Made by a program: the position numbers and the translations under genes. This document shows, in pieces, positions 8,510 to 17,546 of a stretch of DNA of 64,000 nucleotides (within the stretch, counting starts at the first letter, position 1; every line of letters starts with the position of its first letter). Source of the stretch: Acidobacteriota bacterium (GTDB lineage Bacteria > Acidobacteriota > Vicinamibacteria > Vicinamibacterales > CAVVIG01); assembly GCA_003222395.1 (NCBI GenBank), contig QHWB01000031.1, positions 391,834 through 455,833 of the forward strand, written 5' to 3'. The notes under the pieces were generated by a model. It did no database searches and was not told the DNA's origin. It saw only the letters and a program-made list of their open reading frames with translations.

Positions 8510-9676
8510 CTACTTCGCCGCCGCCACCGCCACGTTCGGTTCGCCAAACCTGGCGGCGTCGATAGGAACATTCAGCTTCACATCGCTGAACTCGAAGTTG
8601 TCGCGGCCGTCCAGCCATGCGAACGTCCAGCGGAACGGGAACTTGATTCCATCGACATCACGGTAGTCAGAGTAGTCGACCTGCGTCGGGACGCGGCCGA
8701 TCGGTGACCGGCCGTGACGCACCATTCGCACCAGCAGGCCTGACCGATCGTCGAAATACAGCGTCGCCAGCGTGCCATTCGGGCCGTTCCCCTGAAGGAC
8801 TGTCACGTCCCGATCCGCGATCGTCGCCGGCGGACCCACGCGCAGATTCGTGAGCGCCTGTTTGATCTGTGTTGGAAACGACAGCATCGCGTCCAGTCTC
8901 GCGCCGTCTCGCTCGCTTCCCGCGAGCTCGTACTTCCGCACGACGGCGAGCGGCGTGGCGATCCAGCCGGTTCGGCCATCGAACGTCCTGGCGCTGACGC
9001 CGCGATCTGGATATTCCGGGAAGCTGATGTGCGTCGCGCGCTTATCGGGCGTCTGAGCCGAAACTTCGACGACGCCGCCGCCGCCGAACCCGCGGTAGCC
9101 GACGCTCTTCCCCGTGGCGACAAAGCTGGCGACTCGCGCGACGTTCTGGGCTCCGCCTATCGCGCGCAGATATTTGTCGAGAACCTGATCGACCGACGCC
9201 ACTCCCCGAGCCTGCGTGAGCACATCGTCGGATTCATCGGTCGGCGGGCCGTACACCGCATCCAGTGTCGGAGTGGTCACCGGTCGGTCGCGGCCGCGAT
9301 GACACGTCCAGCAGGTGACGACCTGCCGTCCGTTGAAGTTGTCGCGGTTGATCGCGGTCACCATCTGCACCATGCGGCGTGCGGTCCTTTTTCTCGGGGT
9401 GTCGAGCGCCCAGTCGACGTGGTCGGTGCCGGCCGACGGATGACATCCGACGCAGTCGGAAGCGACCGCTGCCGACATGATGCCCATCGTCAGCAGGAAA
9501 TCGTCGACGCCGATGCCTTTGAGCGCCTGAACGTTCTTGAACACGTCCTCCACCATCATCGGTTTCGTCGGCGCCGCCGCTTGGCGCTGGGCCAGGGCGC
9601 GGCGATCGATTCCGTTCGCCGCCGCGAGCACGATGATGACCACGGCAGCGATCGCTGGCCTCGATCCGAAAATCAT
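8510..9676 (-). CDS. Reaction-centre-type dihaem cytochrome c fused to a secreted beta domain
   Basis: A 388-residue protein with a signal peptide at 1-29. It has two haem-attachment motifs, CVGCH at 75-79 and CWTCH at 122-126. Each is preceded by a Met-containing helix (LLTMGIMSAA and RRMVQMVTAIN), the pattern of the photosynthetic reaction centre cytochrome c subunit family. Many non-phototrophs carry such proteins, so phototrophy is not implied. Residues 160-388 lack cysteines and look like an outer-membrane lipoprotein-sorting-like beta domain. It likely receives electrons from the adjacent PQQ dehydrogenase. Its first residues (MIFGSRPA) and leader closely match those of that gene. Confidence 0.88.
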   Translation of the reverse strand: MIFGSRPAIAAVVIIVLAAANGIDRRALAQRQAAAPTKPMMVEDVFKNVQALKGIGVDDFLLTMGIMSAAVASDCVGCHPSAGTDHVDWALDTPRKRTARRMVQMVTAINRDNFNGRQVVTCWTCHRGRDRPVTTPTLDAVYGPPTDESDDVLTQARGVASVDQVLDKYLRAIGGAQNVARVASFVATGKSVGYRGFGGGGVVEVSAQTPDKRATHISFPEYPDRGVSARTFDGRTGWIATPLAVVRKYELAGSERDGARLDAMLSFPTQIKQALTNLRVGPPATIADRDVTVLQGNGPNGTLATLYFDDRSGLLVRMVRHGRSPIGRVPTQVDYSDYRDVDGIKFPFRWTFAWLDGRDNFEFSDVKLNVPIDAARFGEPNVAVAAAK

Positions 9677-9721
9677 TTGCGGACCCTCACTTGTCGCCGC
9701 TTTCCTTCGAAGTGTGGGAGA

Positions 9722-11473
9722 TCAGCGAGGCGGCAGCGCGAAGCTCAGGATGAGATCGCCACCCCGACGTCCGCGATCACCACCGCCAGAGGCGACGGCT
9801 ACGAACTCCTGGCCGTTGACGGCGTATACCGACGGCGACGAGAACACGCCCGATCCGGTGTTGAACTTCCAGAGCTCGTCGCCGGTCTTCGCATCGAACG
9901 CAAAGAAGTAGCCCGCGATGTTGCTGCCGGTACCGACGAAGACGACGTCACCCGCCGTTACGGCCGATCCGGCCTGGCCGAAGCCTTCGAAGATCTTGCG
10001 CCATTTCAATTCCCCGGTCGTCGGATCGTAGGCGGAGAAGTACCCCTTCGGTCCGCGTCCTGCGTTGAATGGCTGATCGATGGCGTTGACGTAAAGGAGA
10101 CCCGTCCGCGGGCTGTAGGACAATGGGCTGTAGTTGGTGCCGCCGCCGGTGCCGGGAGCACTGATCTGGTTCGGCCGCCGTGGACTGAACACGGGTACGG
10201 GCTTGCTCTTGGCGAGTTGCTCCGCGGGGATCTCGAGCGGCTCGATGGGACAGACCGGCTCCATGGGCTTGCCGCTGGCCGTGAACGGAATCGGCTGTGA
10301 CGGCCATGGCGACTCTCCCGCCCCCGCGCTGTCGGTCGGCACCGGCATCTCCTTGATTGGGTGCACCGGCTTTCCCGTCTCGCGATCGAGGATGTAGAGG
10401 AACCCGTTCTTGCTCGCCTCGGCCAGCGCCTTGACGCGCCGGCCGCGCACCTGCATGTCGAACAGGATCGGCGGCGCGCCCGAGTCGTAGTCCCACACGT
10501 CGTGGTGCGTCTGCTGGAAGTACCACTCGAGCCGACCCGTATCCAGCGTCAGCGCGACGATCGAGTCGGTGAAGAGATTCATGCCGGCACGCTTGCTGCT
10601 GTCACCGAACGGATTGCCGACCGCCGTGTAGAGCATCCCGAGCTCCGGATCAATCGCCGCCGTTTCCCAGATGCCGCCCCCATTGCGCTCCCCGCCAACC
10701 CAGGTCGGGCCCGCCACGTCCCAGCCCTGATCGTTCTCGTCCTGTGGAATGGTGTTGAAGTGCCAGAGCACCTTTCCCGTTTTCGCGTCCACCGCGAGCA
10801 CGTGGCCGCCGGGGATGTGGCTCTCGCTGCGTGTGCTCCCGATGTACAGAACGCCGTTGAAGTATTGCGGCGCCGTCGTGAACCAGTAGCCCATGCTGAT
10901 CGCCGACCTGACGTCGGTGTAGCGCTGGCTCAGCACGTCGAGGATGACGCTGGCCTGGCCCTCCTTCCCGAACGCCGGAACAGGTTTGCCCGTCTTCGCG
11001 TCGAGCGCGAAGATGAACGACCCGCCGGCTGCGTACACGATGCCGTCGCCGTAGGTCACACCGCGGTTGCGGAACACATAGCCTTCGCGCGCGCCGCCAC
11101 CGAGCTTGGCCGTGACGTCGTACGACCACAGCAGGTGGCCGTCGGCCGCGTCCACTGCGTACACGCTTCCGCGCGAATCGGTCACGTACATCGTGCCGTC
11201 GACGATGATGGGTGTCGTCTGATTGCTGACGCCGTCGATGACGCCGTGCTGGAAGAGCCAGCGTGGCACCAGCGACTTCACGTTGGAGCGGTTGATCTGA
11301 TCGAGCGTCGAGTAACGCGAGCCGGCAAGATCCAGATTGTGAAGGGGCCAGTTGACCGTCGTCGCCAGCGTCCGCGTCCGGGCGGCGATATGAGGCGAGG
11401 TAGCAGAAAACGCGGCGACGCTCCCGATGGCAACGACGGCGACGGCGGTCGCCTGCCTCGATCCGAACCTCAT
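9722..11473 (-). CDS. PQQ-dependent dehydrogenase (quinoprotein, periplasmic)
   Basis: A 583-residue protein with an N-terminal signal (1-30). Eight-bladed propeller repeats of quinoproteins are visible as W-motifs such as LYVTDSRGSVYAVDAADG-type strands, DAKTGKVLWHF and DAKTGDELWKFNTG. The active-site region shows HHDVWDYDSGAPP. There is no C-terminal CxxCH, so it is not a quinohaemoprotein itself and needs an external cytochrome; genes for two haem proteins flank it. Substrate (alcohol, sugar or other) cannot be read from sequence. The ATG at 11473 is preceded by GAGGGTCC, and the gene begins 10 bases after the upstream lipoprotein gene. Confidence 0.93.
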   Translation of the reverse strand: MRFGSRQATAVAVVAIGSVAAFSATSPHIAARTRTLATTVNWPLHNLDLAGSRYSTLDQINRSNVKSLVPRWLFQHGVIDGVSNQTTPIIVDGTMYVTDSRGSVYAVDAADGHLLWSYDVTAKLGGGAREGYVFRNRGVTYGDGIVYAAGGSFIFALDAKTGKPVPAFGKEGQASVILDVLSQRYTDVRSAISMGYWFTTAPQYFNGVLYIGSTRSESHIPGGHVLAVDAKTGKVLWHFNTIPQDENDQGWDVAGPTWVGGERNGGGIWETAAIDPELGMLYTAVGNPFGDSSKRAGMNLFTDSIVALTLDTGRLEWYFQQTHHDVWDYDSGAPPILFDMQVRGRRVKALAEASKNGFLYILDRETGKPVHPIKEMPVPTDSAGAGESPWPSQPIPFTASGKPMEPVCPIEPLEIPAEQLAKSKPVPVFSPRRPNQISAPGTGGGTNYSPLSYSPRTGLLYVNAIDQPFNAGRGPKGYFSAYDPTTGELKWRKIFEGFGQAGSAVTAGDVVFVGTGSNIAGYFFAFDAKTGDELWKFNTGSGVFSSPSVYAVNGQEFVAVASGGGDRGRRGGDLILSFALPPR

Positions 11474-11483
11474 TTGCGGACCC

Positions 11484-12179
11484 TCACTGTTTCCGCGGCT
11501 TCGCGCCGGCGTTGCCCGACGGCGACTGCTCGCGGAATTGCTCCAGGCGGCGCTGGAGCTTCTGATAGAACTCGGCGCCTTCGCCCGGGTACCAGTAGCT
11601 CCGATGGCACGCTTCACACGCCTTGTCGAGATTCTCGCCGACGTCCCACAGCTCGTCGACATCTTTTCTCTTGACGACGTCGATCGCTTCGAGCGCCACA
11701 TTCCTGAGCGCCTCGACGCGTGCGTTCCATTCGACAGGATCACGTTCGACTTTCGCGGTGATCTGTGCCGGCGACAATTCGACCGCATCCGGTCCGGCGC
11801 TGTCGTTCTCGTCTCCGGGCGGCGTGAACGGTCGACGAATCCTGAGCAGATCCGCGCTCTCCGCAAGAGAGACGGCACCGATGCGAATCTTGTCCCAGTC
11901 TTCTTCGGTCTTCGGCTCGACGTCGACAACCCCGTGCTTGGTGACGGAGGTACCGACAGCGTTGAAGATGTTATCGGCCACAGGATCGATCATGTACTTC
12001 ATCAATTCCTTGACCGACACGACCGGCTCGAGGTCACCCCAGAGCGGAGCGGCCTGCGACGCAGCCGTCGTGTGCGCAGGAGTCGGCGTCGGCTTCGACG
12101 AGGAACATCCGGCGAGCGCGCCAAGGAGAACCAGCCCTGCGCACGCGGTGACACGGTGAGGTGTGCGAGCCGTATCCAA
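11484..12179 (-). CDS. Cytochrome c-like lipoprotein with C-terminal CEACH
   Basis: About 231 residues. The N-terminus has a lipobox (LLGALAGC), so the mature protein should be lipid-anchored. The body is mostly helical, and near the C-terminus it has a single haem motif, CEACHRSYWYPGEG, placed as in class II (c-prime type) cytochromes. The best start is a TTG at 12179, because GGAG lies five bases before it; a TTG at 12212 in frame has no such site. It opens the redox operon and probably passes electrons to or from the PQQ dehydrogenase and the dihaem cytochrome. Confidence 0.82.
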   Translation of the reverse strand: MDTARTPHRVTACAGLVLLGALAGCSSSKPTPTPAHTTAASQAAPLWGDLEPVVSVKELMKYMIDPVADNIFNAVGTSVTKHGVVDVEPKTEEDWDKIRIGAVSLAESADLLRIRRPFTPPGDENDSAGPDAVELSPAQITAKVERDPVEWNARVEALRNVALEAIDVVKRKDVDELWDVGENLDKACEACHRSYWYPGEGAEFYQKLQRRLEQFREQSPSGNAGAKPRKQ

Positions 12180-12180
12180 T

Positions 12181-12614
12181 TCAGCTCCAGTCAGAGGGGC
12201 AACGACGATCAATCAGAACTGCCGAATGGCTCGAACTCTTCGAGGGAAATGCTTGTCGTCGATCGAGCGACGCATATCCCATCCTGTCTGCAACAGCGCT
12301 GACGCTCGTGCCGTTGATCTCGATCGAGATCGTTGTCTCGCTGCGATCGATGTCTGAGTACAACGACCCTGGCACGGGTCGATTGCGTGCCCAGCCGGGA
12401 ATGCGCAGACTTTTCTTTTCCAGAAGCCGTCGCTGATCGCGACTTCGGAATAACGTTTCGGCCGTATCGGATAGTCAGCGATCGATGAATAGGCCGCGTC
12501 GGATATTCGTGGCGACGGACGTGTGTTCTGTGCCTTCGCAGCGGCGACATAGCTCATCGCACCAGCAGCGATCGGAGCAGCCTTCAGGAAATGACGCCGA
12601 GTGATATCGCGCAT
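12181..12614 (-). pseudogene. Decayed GH127 family glycosidase (Tat signal plus C-terminal scrap)
   Basis: An ATG at 12614 with AGGAA upstream encodes a Tat signal (TRRHFLKAAPIAAG) and then YSEVAISDGFWKRKV, the N-terminus of GH127 beta-L-arabinofuranosidase-like proteins. Right after this, a different frame reads LRIPGWARNRPVPGSLYSD and SIEINGTSVSAVADRMGYA, which belongs near the C-terminus of that family. Several hundred codons are therefore missing, the join is out of frame, and the tail is also lost. Intact family members are about 600-700 residues. The remnant sits seven bases after the preceding gene. Confidence 0.8.
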
Positions 12615-12621
12615 AGCTTTC

Positions 12622-14541
12622 CTACGTGCCGCAGCCCGGTAAACGGAAGGCGCCAATCTTCGTCGAATACGTCCCGACGCCTTTCTTCAGATAATCGCCC
12701 ACGTACCAGATCGTGCAGTCGTCGTTCGGGTCCATGGCGGTCTGTGTGTAGTCCTCCCATCGCATCGCGTCCTGGGCGCTCTCTCCTTCGACGAGGACGG
12801 TTTCTCGCAGAGTGAGTACGCCTGGAGGATCGCCTGCCAGCCGGCCGGCGAACCGCTGGCCCGCAAAGTTTGGCGCGCCGCCGAACGAATAACCGATCGC
12901 GATGTTGCCCGCACGGTCCATCGCCGGACTTGCCATCCAGCGGAAGAATCTGTCGGGAGCGTAGGTCCCCTGCTGATGCAGAGTGACGTTGCGCTGTCTG
13001 TCGACTCGCAGCTCGTACCAGCGCACGCCGCCGCCGCCCGCGGCGGTATTGACTGAGTGCACGGCGACCACCGACTCCTGATCGCCAATCCGGCGATACA
13101 CGGGCCGCGCCATGATCTTGTCGCCTTGCGAATCGAGGCGGCGATCGGTGCCTGGTTGCGGCACGCAGTTGGACAACTGCCCGTCACATAAATAGTGATA
13201 CGGCGCGACGCGAACCTTCTGCGGACCGGTGACGTGCGTGTTGGCCGAACGCTTCCAGTCCACGTGAAGCTGCCACACGTCGACCGAGTCGGCTTCGAAG
13301 ACGTTCTCGAGCTGTGTGCCTCCGGCTGCCATCATCACGTTCGGAGCGCCGGCGGGCGGAAGAGACTTTCCGTCGATGTCGGCGTTGTTCAGGAAGTTCA
13401 CGTTCTCGATGACGAGGCACTGTTCCGACGCCGGTTCGCCCGCCAGCATCTTCGCCCGTTCAACGACGCACGCATGCTTCTCTGTGGCGATCTTCTCGGA
13501 AATCCGGTTGTCGCCGGTGCTCGTCGCGACGTAGTAGCCGTCGGGCCAGATTGCCGGACGCGGATAGTCGGGAAAGAGCGGCCGCAGGAATTCGTATCGG
13601 TAATAAGCCCCGAAAGGATCGGGACCGGTGCTCACGGCATAACAGATCGAGTACGGTCCTTGCGGTGCATCTTCGCCACGCTGCGCGGCGCCTCCCGCTC
13701 GCGGCGGCTGCGCGGACTGCGGCGAGGCTTCCGCCGGCGCAGGCGAAGGTTGAGAGAGCGGAGCGGCCGGTCCGGGTTGCCCAAGCCGCCCCGGAGGACT
13801 GACATAAGCGGCGTTTCCGCCTTTCCAGAGGCCGGGCTGGTCCGGTCTCGCCGGGCCGCGCGCGAAGATCGGCATCACGATCAGCCAGCGGTCGGCGATC
13901 TGGTCGTAGCGAACGACCGCGTCGCCATTGTTCCGCGCTTCGCACTGGCCGCCGAACCCTTTGAACACGTTGTTCGTCGGCACAGGACCATACAAGGCTC
14001 TGCCGGTCGTTCCGAACTGTTTGCCTTGCTTCGTGAAGATCGCCATGCGCGAGTTCACCGTTTGCACGATGTGATTCGGCCCGACAGCGAGGCTGTTGTC
14101 CGAGGGATTGCGCAGGCCGACCATGCCTTGCGGACCGGTGAATCCGGCGCCGAGACCGTCGAAGCTGGTAACGAGCGTGGCGGCGGGCTTCGTGCCGGGA
14201 GTCGTTTGCTCGACCGCCGCCGATCCTGACGGAGCGGCAATCGTGGGAGCGGCGGCACGCGGCGATTGACTCGGGACGAATGTCGCGATGTGCTCCGCGC
14301 GGATCTCGGTGAGGGTGAACACCGACTGCGCCGCCAACCACGAACAGACTGCGACGACCGAGACGACTCCGATCAAGATCGATGCATGACGCCGCCAGGC
14401 CACACCCGCAGTGAGCCCGCGATTGCCGGTGACGACGTGCGTGCCGGGAGCACGGGACAGCGGTGGTCGAACGTCGACTGCCGCGGTGCCGGCGACGCCG
14501 AGCACCACCGCGGTCGCGAATCGTGCAAGGAGTCGGCTCAC
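12622..14541 (-). CDS. Secreted protein of unknown function, propeller-like
   Basis: About 639 residues from a GTG at 14541, which has GAGG six bases upstream; a GTG at 14553 without a site is also in frame. A first hydrophobic stretch lies at 3-24 and a second near 50-70 (SILIGVVSVVAVCSWLAAQS), so export could use either. A Pro/Ala/Gly-rich linker (about residues 250-295) splits the protein. Motifs include LRNPSDNSLAVGPNHIVQT, PAIWPDGYYVATS and DPNDDCTIWYVGDYLKKG, giving a beta-propeller-like impression with conserved cysteines. I do not recognise a named family. It is followed closely by the GH127 remnant and the redox operon. Confidence 0.75.
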   Translation of the reverse strand: MSRLLARFATAVVLGVAGTAAVDVRPPLSRAPGTHVVTGNRGLTAGVAWRRHASILIGVVSVVAVCSWLAAQSVFTLTEIRAEHIATFVPSQSPRAAAPTIAAPSGSAAVEQTTPGTKPAATLVTSFDGLGAGFTGPQGMVGLRNPSDNSLAVGPNHIVQTVNSRMAIFTKQGKQFGTTGRALYGPVPTNNVFKGFGGQCEARNNGDAVVRYDQIADRWLIVMPIFARGPARPDQPGLWKGGNAAYVSPPGRLGQPGPAAPLSQPSPAPAEASPQSAQPPRAGGAAQRGEDAPQGPYSICYAVSTGPDPFGAYYRYEFLRPLFPDYPRPAIWPDGYYVATSTGDNRISEKIATEKHACVVERAKMLAGEPASEQCLVIENVNFLNNADIDGKSLPPAGAPNVMMAAGGTQLENVFEADSVDVWQLHVDWKRSANTHVTGPQKVRVAPYHYLCDGQLSNCVPQPGTDRRLDSQGDKIMARPVYRRIGDQESVVAVHSVNTAAGGGGVRWYELRVDRQRNVTLHQQGTYAPDRFFRWMASPAMDRAGNIAIGYSFGGAPNFAGQRFAGRLAGDPPGVLTLRETVLVEGESAQDAMRWEDYTQTAMDPNDDCTIWYVGDYLKKGVGTYSTKIGAFRLPGCGT

Positions 14542-14660
14542 GTCGCACCTCACATCACGTGTCGATACAATCGCCCGGCAAGCTTAACGGACATTTTCGG
14601 CACTGCGGAGATTTTCTTGTCGACGTAGAATGCGCCGCGATCGAACGGGAGGCGTCATTC

Positions 14661-15158
14661 ATGCGTACGAACCATGTGTCGCTCATCGCGTTGCTCCTCT
14701 GCTTCACGGTTGCCGACGTCTTCGTCGCGCCCGCGTTCGTACAAGGGACCGGTCAGATCGAAGGCGTCGTCCGCGACGAACAGGGCGGCGTGCTGCCAGG
14801 CGCGACGCTTTCGCTGCGAAACGCAGACAGTGGTGTCACGCGGACCGTCACGAGCGAATCGGATGGACGGTACGTATAGCCGGCGTTGCTGCCGGGACGT
14901 TATGTACTGCGGACGGAATTATCGGGTTTCGCAGCGCAAGAAGTGAGAGACGCCGTCATCACGATCGGGCTGGAGCTGCGACGCGACTTCACGCTGAAGC
15001 TTCAAGCTGTGGCGGAAACCGTCACCGTCAGCGCCGATGCGCCGGTCGTCGATACCACCAGAGCCGAAGTTGCAGGCGTCGTCACGCGGCAGCAGATCGA
15101 GACATTACCGGCGCCTTCGAGCGCACGGCGATCGACGAGTTCTATACCGTGCCTTTGA
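14661..15158 (+). pseudogene. Decayed TonB-dependent receptor (N-terminal regulatory domain only)
   Basis: An ATG at 14661 with GGAGG upstream starts a signal peptide and a carboxypeptidase-regulatory-like domain (QIEGVVRDEQGGVLPGATLS, then ESDGRYV). A TAG at 14877-14879 interrupts the frame, but the same frame continues correctly: PALLPGRYVLRTELSGF, then VAETVTVSADAPVVDTT and the plug start VTRQQIETLP. After that the homology ends and the frame stops at 15158. Intact receptors of this Oar-like class are about 1000 residues. The nonsense codon and the loss of the barrel both mark it as dead. The following 180 bases hold open but unrecognised scraps. Confidence 0.85.
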
Positions 15159-15344
15159 GCAATACGATCGCGTCGTCGACCTTGTAGCTGTTATGGTCCG
15201 TACGTTCGCCCAGGATCAAGTCTTCAATCCGAACGACGCCGCGTCAATGGCCAACCTGAGGAACCCGATTCTATTCACCGCGACGAGCGCGCCGGTCACG
15301 ACCGTCGATCCCTCGCGGTATTATGTGACGTTCGTGTTCGTGGC

Positions 15345-15669
15345 TTATTTGCCGGCCGGCTTGTTGTCTGGCGAGCTGGCGGCTCCGCCGAGAAACAGTC
15401 TGCGCCCGTCGGCTAGCACGAGATTCCGGCCCACGCCTTTATTGGTCCCGTCTTTCGCCTGATAGCCTTCAATGGTCATTTCCGTCCCGATGGCCAGCGT
15501 ATGTTTCGTCACCCCTTGCTTGATGAGTTGGTTCGGGCTGCCTAATTCCTCGAAACTTGAACGGCTTGTTGATGTCAAATTCCGCGGAAAATGCATGGTG
15601 TGCCATTACGGGCGCTGCGGCCAGCAACAGAGCGACGCCGACACCGACAACGGCTCGCCTCATGCGCAT
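15345..15669 (-). pseudogene. Decayed DUF6152 gene with internal deletion
   Basis: An ATG at 15669 begins a signal peptide and HHAFSAEFDINKPFKF as in the intact copy at 6447-6842. The central segment containing WTNPHAW is absent, and the sequence resumes in another frame with ELGSPNQLIKQG and MTIEGYQAKDGTNKG. About 35 codons are lost and the frame is shifted at roughly 15550-15560. It lies 13 bases after the B-type gene, at the same place as the intact DUF6152 gene in the first module. Confidence 0.85.
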
Positions 15670-15682
15670 TGAAAGTCCCTCC

Positions 15683-16717
15683 TTATTTCGGGGATTTCTT
15701 TTTCGCGGCTTCCTCGGCGGCTCGCTTCTCCTCTGCCCGAGCGCCGGCCAGCGTGTTGTACAAGCCATAATTCCCTTCGTGACAGGCGTGCTCAAATATC
15801 GGACCTATCGTTTTCTTCCAAGGCACTTCTGCCGACCAGGATCTTGTCCACGTCGCAGGATCTTCGACCGTGAATTGATAGCGGATCGTGTCCTCGGCCA
15901 CGCGCGTGAAGCGCTCGGTCAGACGCATGTTCTCGCTCGAACCCTGGAACGCGAACTTGTCGGTGAGATTCGTCGTTTCGACAACGAGCGTCTGGCCCTC
16001 CCAATGACCGCGGGAGCTTCCTGTCCACTGACGGACGTTTGGCGGCAGATGCGGACGTCCGTCGAGCGGAATGATGCGAGCATCGTGCAGCATCTCGGTA
16101 AGAATCATCACGTATCCGGGAGCCTGCATGATCTGGTAGTCGTTGTTGTAGGCCCCGCCTAGCATAGGCGGCCCATTGCGGTCCATCAGGATGCAACGCG
16201 CACTGAGCGGTTCGTTCTGTACGGAATCGTGGGGGCCGCCCCTGCTCTTTCGCGCCGCTGCACGCTCGGCGGCTCTTCGCTGTCCCTCCGCGGACAGTGG
16301 AGGAAGTCTTCCGTCTGCCGGGTCGACGATGAGCGATGTGCGCAGGTTCAAGGCCATCGTTCCCTGGCTTCGGTCCAGTCCGAACTGCGTAAAGTCATAG
16401 TGCACGTCGGCGACGGTGCCCGGCTCGGTCTGGTCGCTCTCCTCGAGGGCCGCGCGCTTGGCTAATTGGAGCGCTTCCTCGGGAGTGTAGAACTCCTTGG
16501 TGACGTTCTTCGGTCGCTCCAGAGGTGTATACGTCGCATTAGTCCAAATGCCCTGCAGATCCGGCTGCCCGTCTGGAGTGCGCGGCGCCGCGTAGGCCTT
16601 CGGCGGGCTTCCATTCGGTCTCGCGCCGGTCGCTCCCGCCTGGCCGGCCACCGGCGCCGTCGCCACGACGGCCGAAACGACGAGACCGCTCACCAAAGCG
16701 AGAAATCGATAATTCAT
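15683..16717 (-). CDS. Secreted protein B-type, second module
   Basis: A 344-residue protein from the ATG at 16717, with GGGAG at six bases distance. The signal peptide covers 1-25 (SAVVATAPVAGQ). Landmarks match the B gene of the first module: RTPDGQPDLQGIW, CILMDRNGPPMLGGAYNNDY, IIPLDGRPHLPPNVRQW and GHWEGQTLVVETTNLTD. The C-terminus is Lys/Ala/Glu-rich. Function is unknown. It stands 22 bases after the A-type gene and before the broken DUF6152 gene, repeating the order of the module at 4598-6842 on the opposite strand. Confidence 0.85.
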   Translation of the reverse strand: MNYRFLALVSGLVVSAVVATAPVAGQAGATGARPNGSPPKAYAAPRTPDGQPDLQGIWTNATYTPLERPKNVTKEFYTPEEALQLAKRAALEESDQTEPGTVADVHYDFTQFGLDRSQGTMALNLRTSLIVDPADGRLPPLSAEGQRRAAERAAARKSRGGPHDSVQNEPLSARCILMDRNGPPMLGGAYNNDYQIMQAPGYVMILTEMLHDARIIPLDGRPHLPPNVRQWTGSSRGHWEGQTLVVETTNLTDKFAFQGSSENMRLTERFTRVAEDTIRYQFTVEDPATWTRSWSAEVPWKKTIGPIFEHACHEGNYGLYNTLAGARAEEKRAAEEAAKKKSPK

Positions 16718-16739
16718 CTGAATCTCCCTTTTCACCGCG

Positions 16740-17546
16740 TCACTTCCCCGGCTTCTTGCGGAGATGCCCGTACATCAACTCTTCGACAAATTCCACGCAC
16801 CTGAATTCCATGATCTGGGCGTTCTTTTCCAATCGGCGGTAGAGGAGCATGCTGATCTTCCACGGTCGCGTGAACACGTTCGGATCCTCGATCGTCGCTT
16901 CATAGAGAAGATGGTCAGGGCTGGTGGCGGTGTATCGTTCGACCACGTGCAGCGCGTCGCTATGGAAATTTCCTGCGCGGTCGAACCAGGTCTTATCGTT
17001 GAAACCCGTGGTATCAACGACTAACGCGTCTCCGTCCCAGTGTCCGTTCGACCATCCCATCCAGCTGTCAGCAGGCGCTTCTTTGTGCTCATCCATGTAG
17101 ATGGTGCGCACCGCGCCCCCGTACGTGTAGATCATCATGATGTACTTCGGGCCCTGAATGACCTGGAAGGGATAGGGCATGTAGTTCGCGCGCGGCACGC
17201 CGGGCAGATAGCACTTGATCTCCGGATCCAGCTCGAGCCGGTTCGCGTAGTTCTGTTGTTTTTTCGCCAGTGCCTCGGGTTTGTACGGAAGCGTCCCGCC
17301 CTCGATGATGCTCAGGCCGCCCGCGACCGCGTGGGCTGCACCCAGTTCGATCACCGGGCTCGGCGCGGCGGCATGAGCCTCGATATCCCAATAGGCCTCG
17401 TTGAGGGCCTGCCAGATGCCGTTGAAGTTGGGCTTGCCGTCGGCAGCGCGTGACGCACGATACGTTCGGGTCTGACCTGCAGCGGCGATCACCGCCAACG
17501 TCAGACCGAGACTCACGGTCAACGCGCGTCTGAGCCACTTTCTCAT
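16740..17546 (-). CDS. Secreted protein A-type, second module
   Basis: A 268-residue protein with a signal peptide at 1-24 (TLAVIAAAGQ). It aligns along its length with the protein at 4598-5422: DGKPNFNGIWQALNEAYWDI, CYLPGVPRANYMPYPFQVI, DALVVDTTGFNDKTWFDRAG and YEATIEDPNVFTRPWK. It is the first gene of the second A-B-DUF6152 module. No catalytic signature is recognised. The duplication is old, since the two A proteins share motifs rather than near identity. Confidence 0.85.
   Translation of the reverse strand: MRKWLRRALTVSLGLTLAVIAAAGQTRTYRASRAADGKPNFNGIWQALNEAYWDIEAHAAAPSPVIELGAAHAVAGGLSIIEGGTLPYKPEALAKKQQNYANRLELDPEIKCYLPGVPRANYMPYPFQVIQGPKYIMMIYTYGGAVRTIYMDEHKEAPADSWMGWSNGHWDGDALVVDTTGFNDKTWFDRAGNFHSDALHVVERYTATSPDHLLYEATIEDPNVFTRPWKISMLLYRRLEKNAQIMEFRCVEFVEELMYGHLRKKPGK

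Noticed and set aside
8510..9676. Evidence for photosynthesis from the reaction-centre-type cytochrome
   Set aside because: This cytochrome family is common in non-phototrophic Acidobacteriota, and no pigment or reaction-centre genes are present.
12181..12436. Short plus-strand frames covering the GH127 remnant
   Set aside because: The minus-strand frames match GH127 motifs in two frames; the plus-strand readings have no recognisable content.
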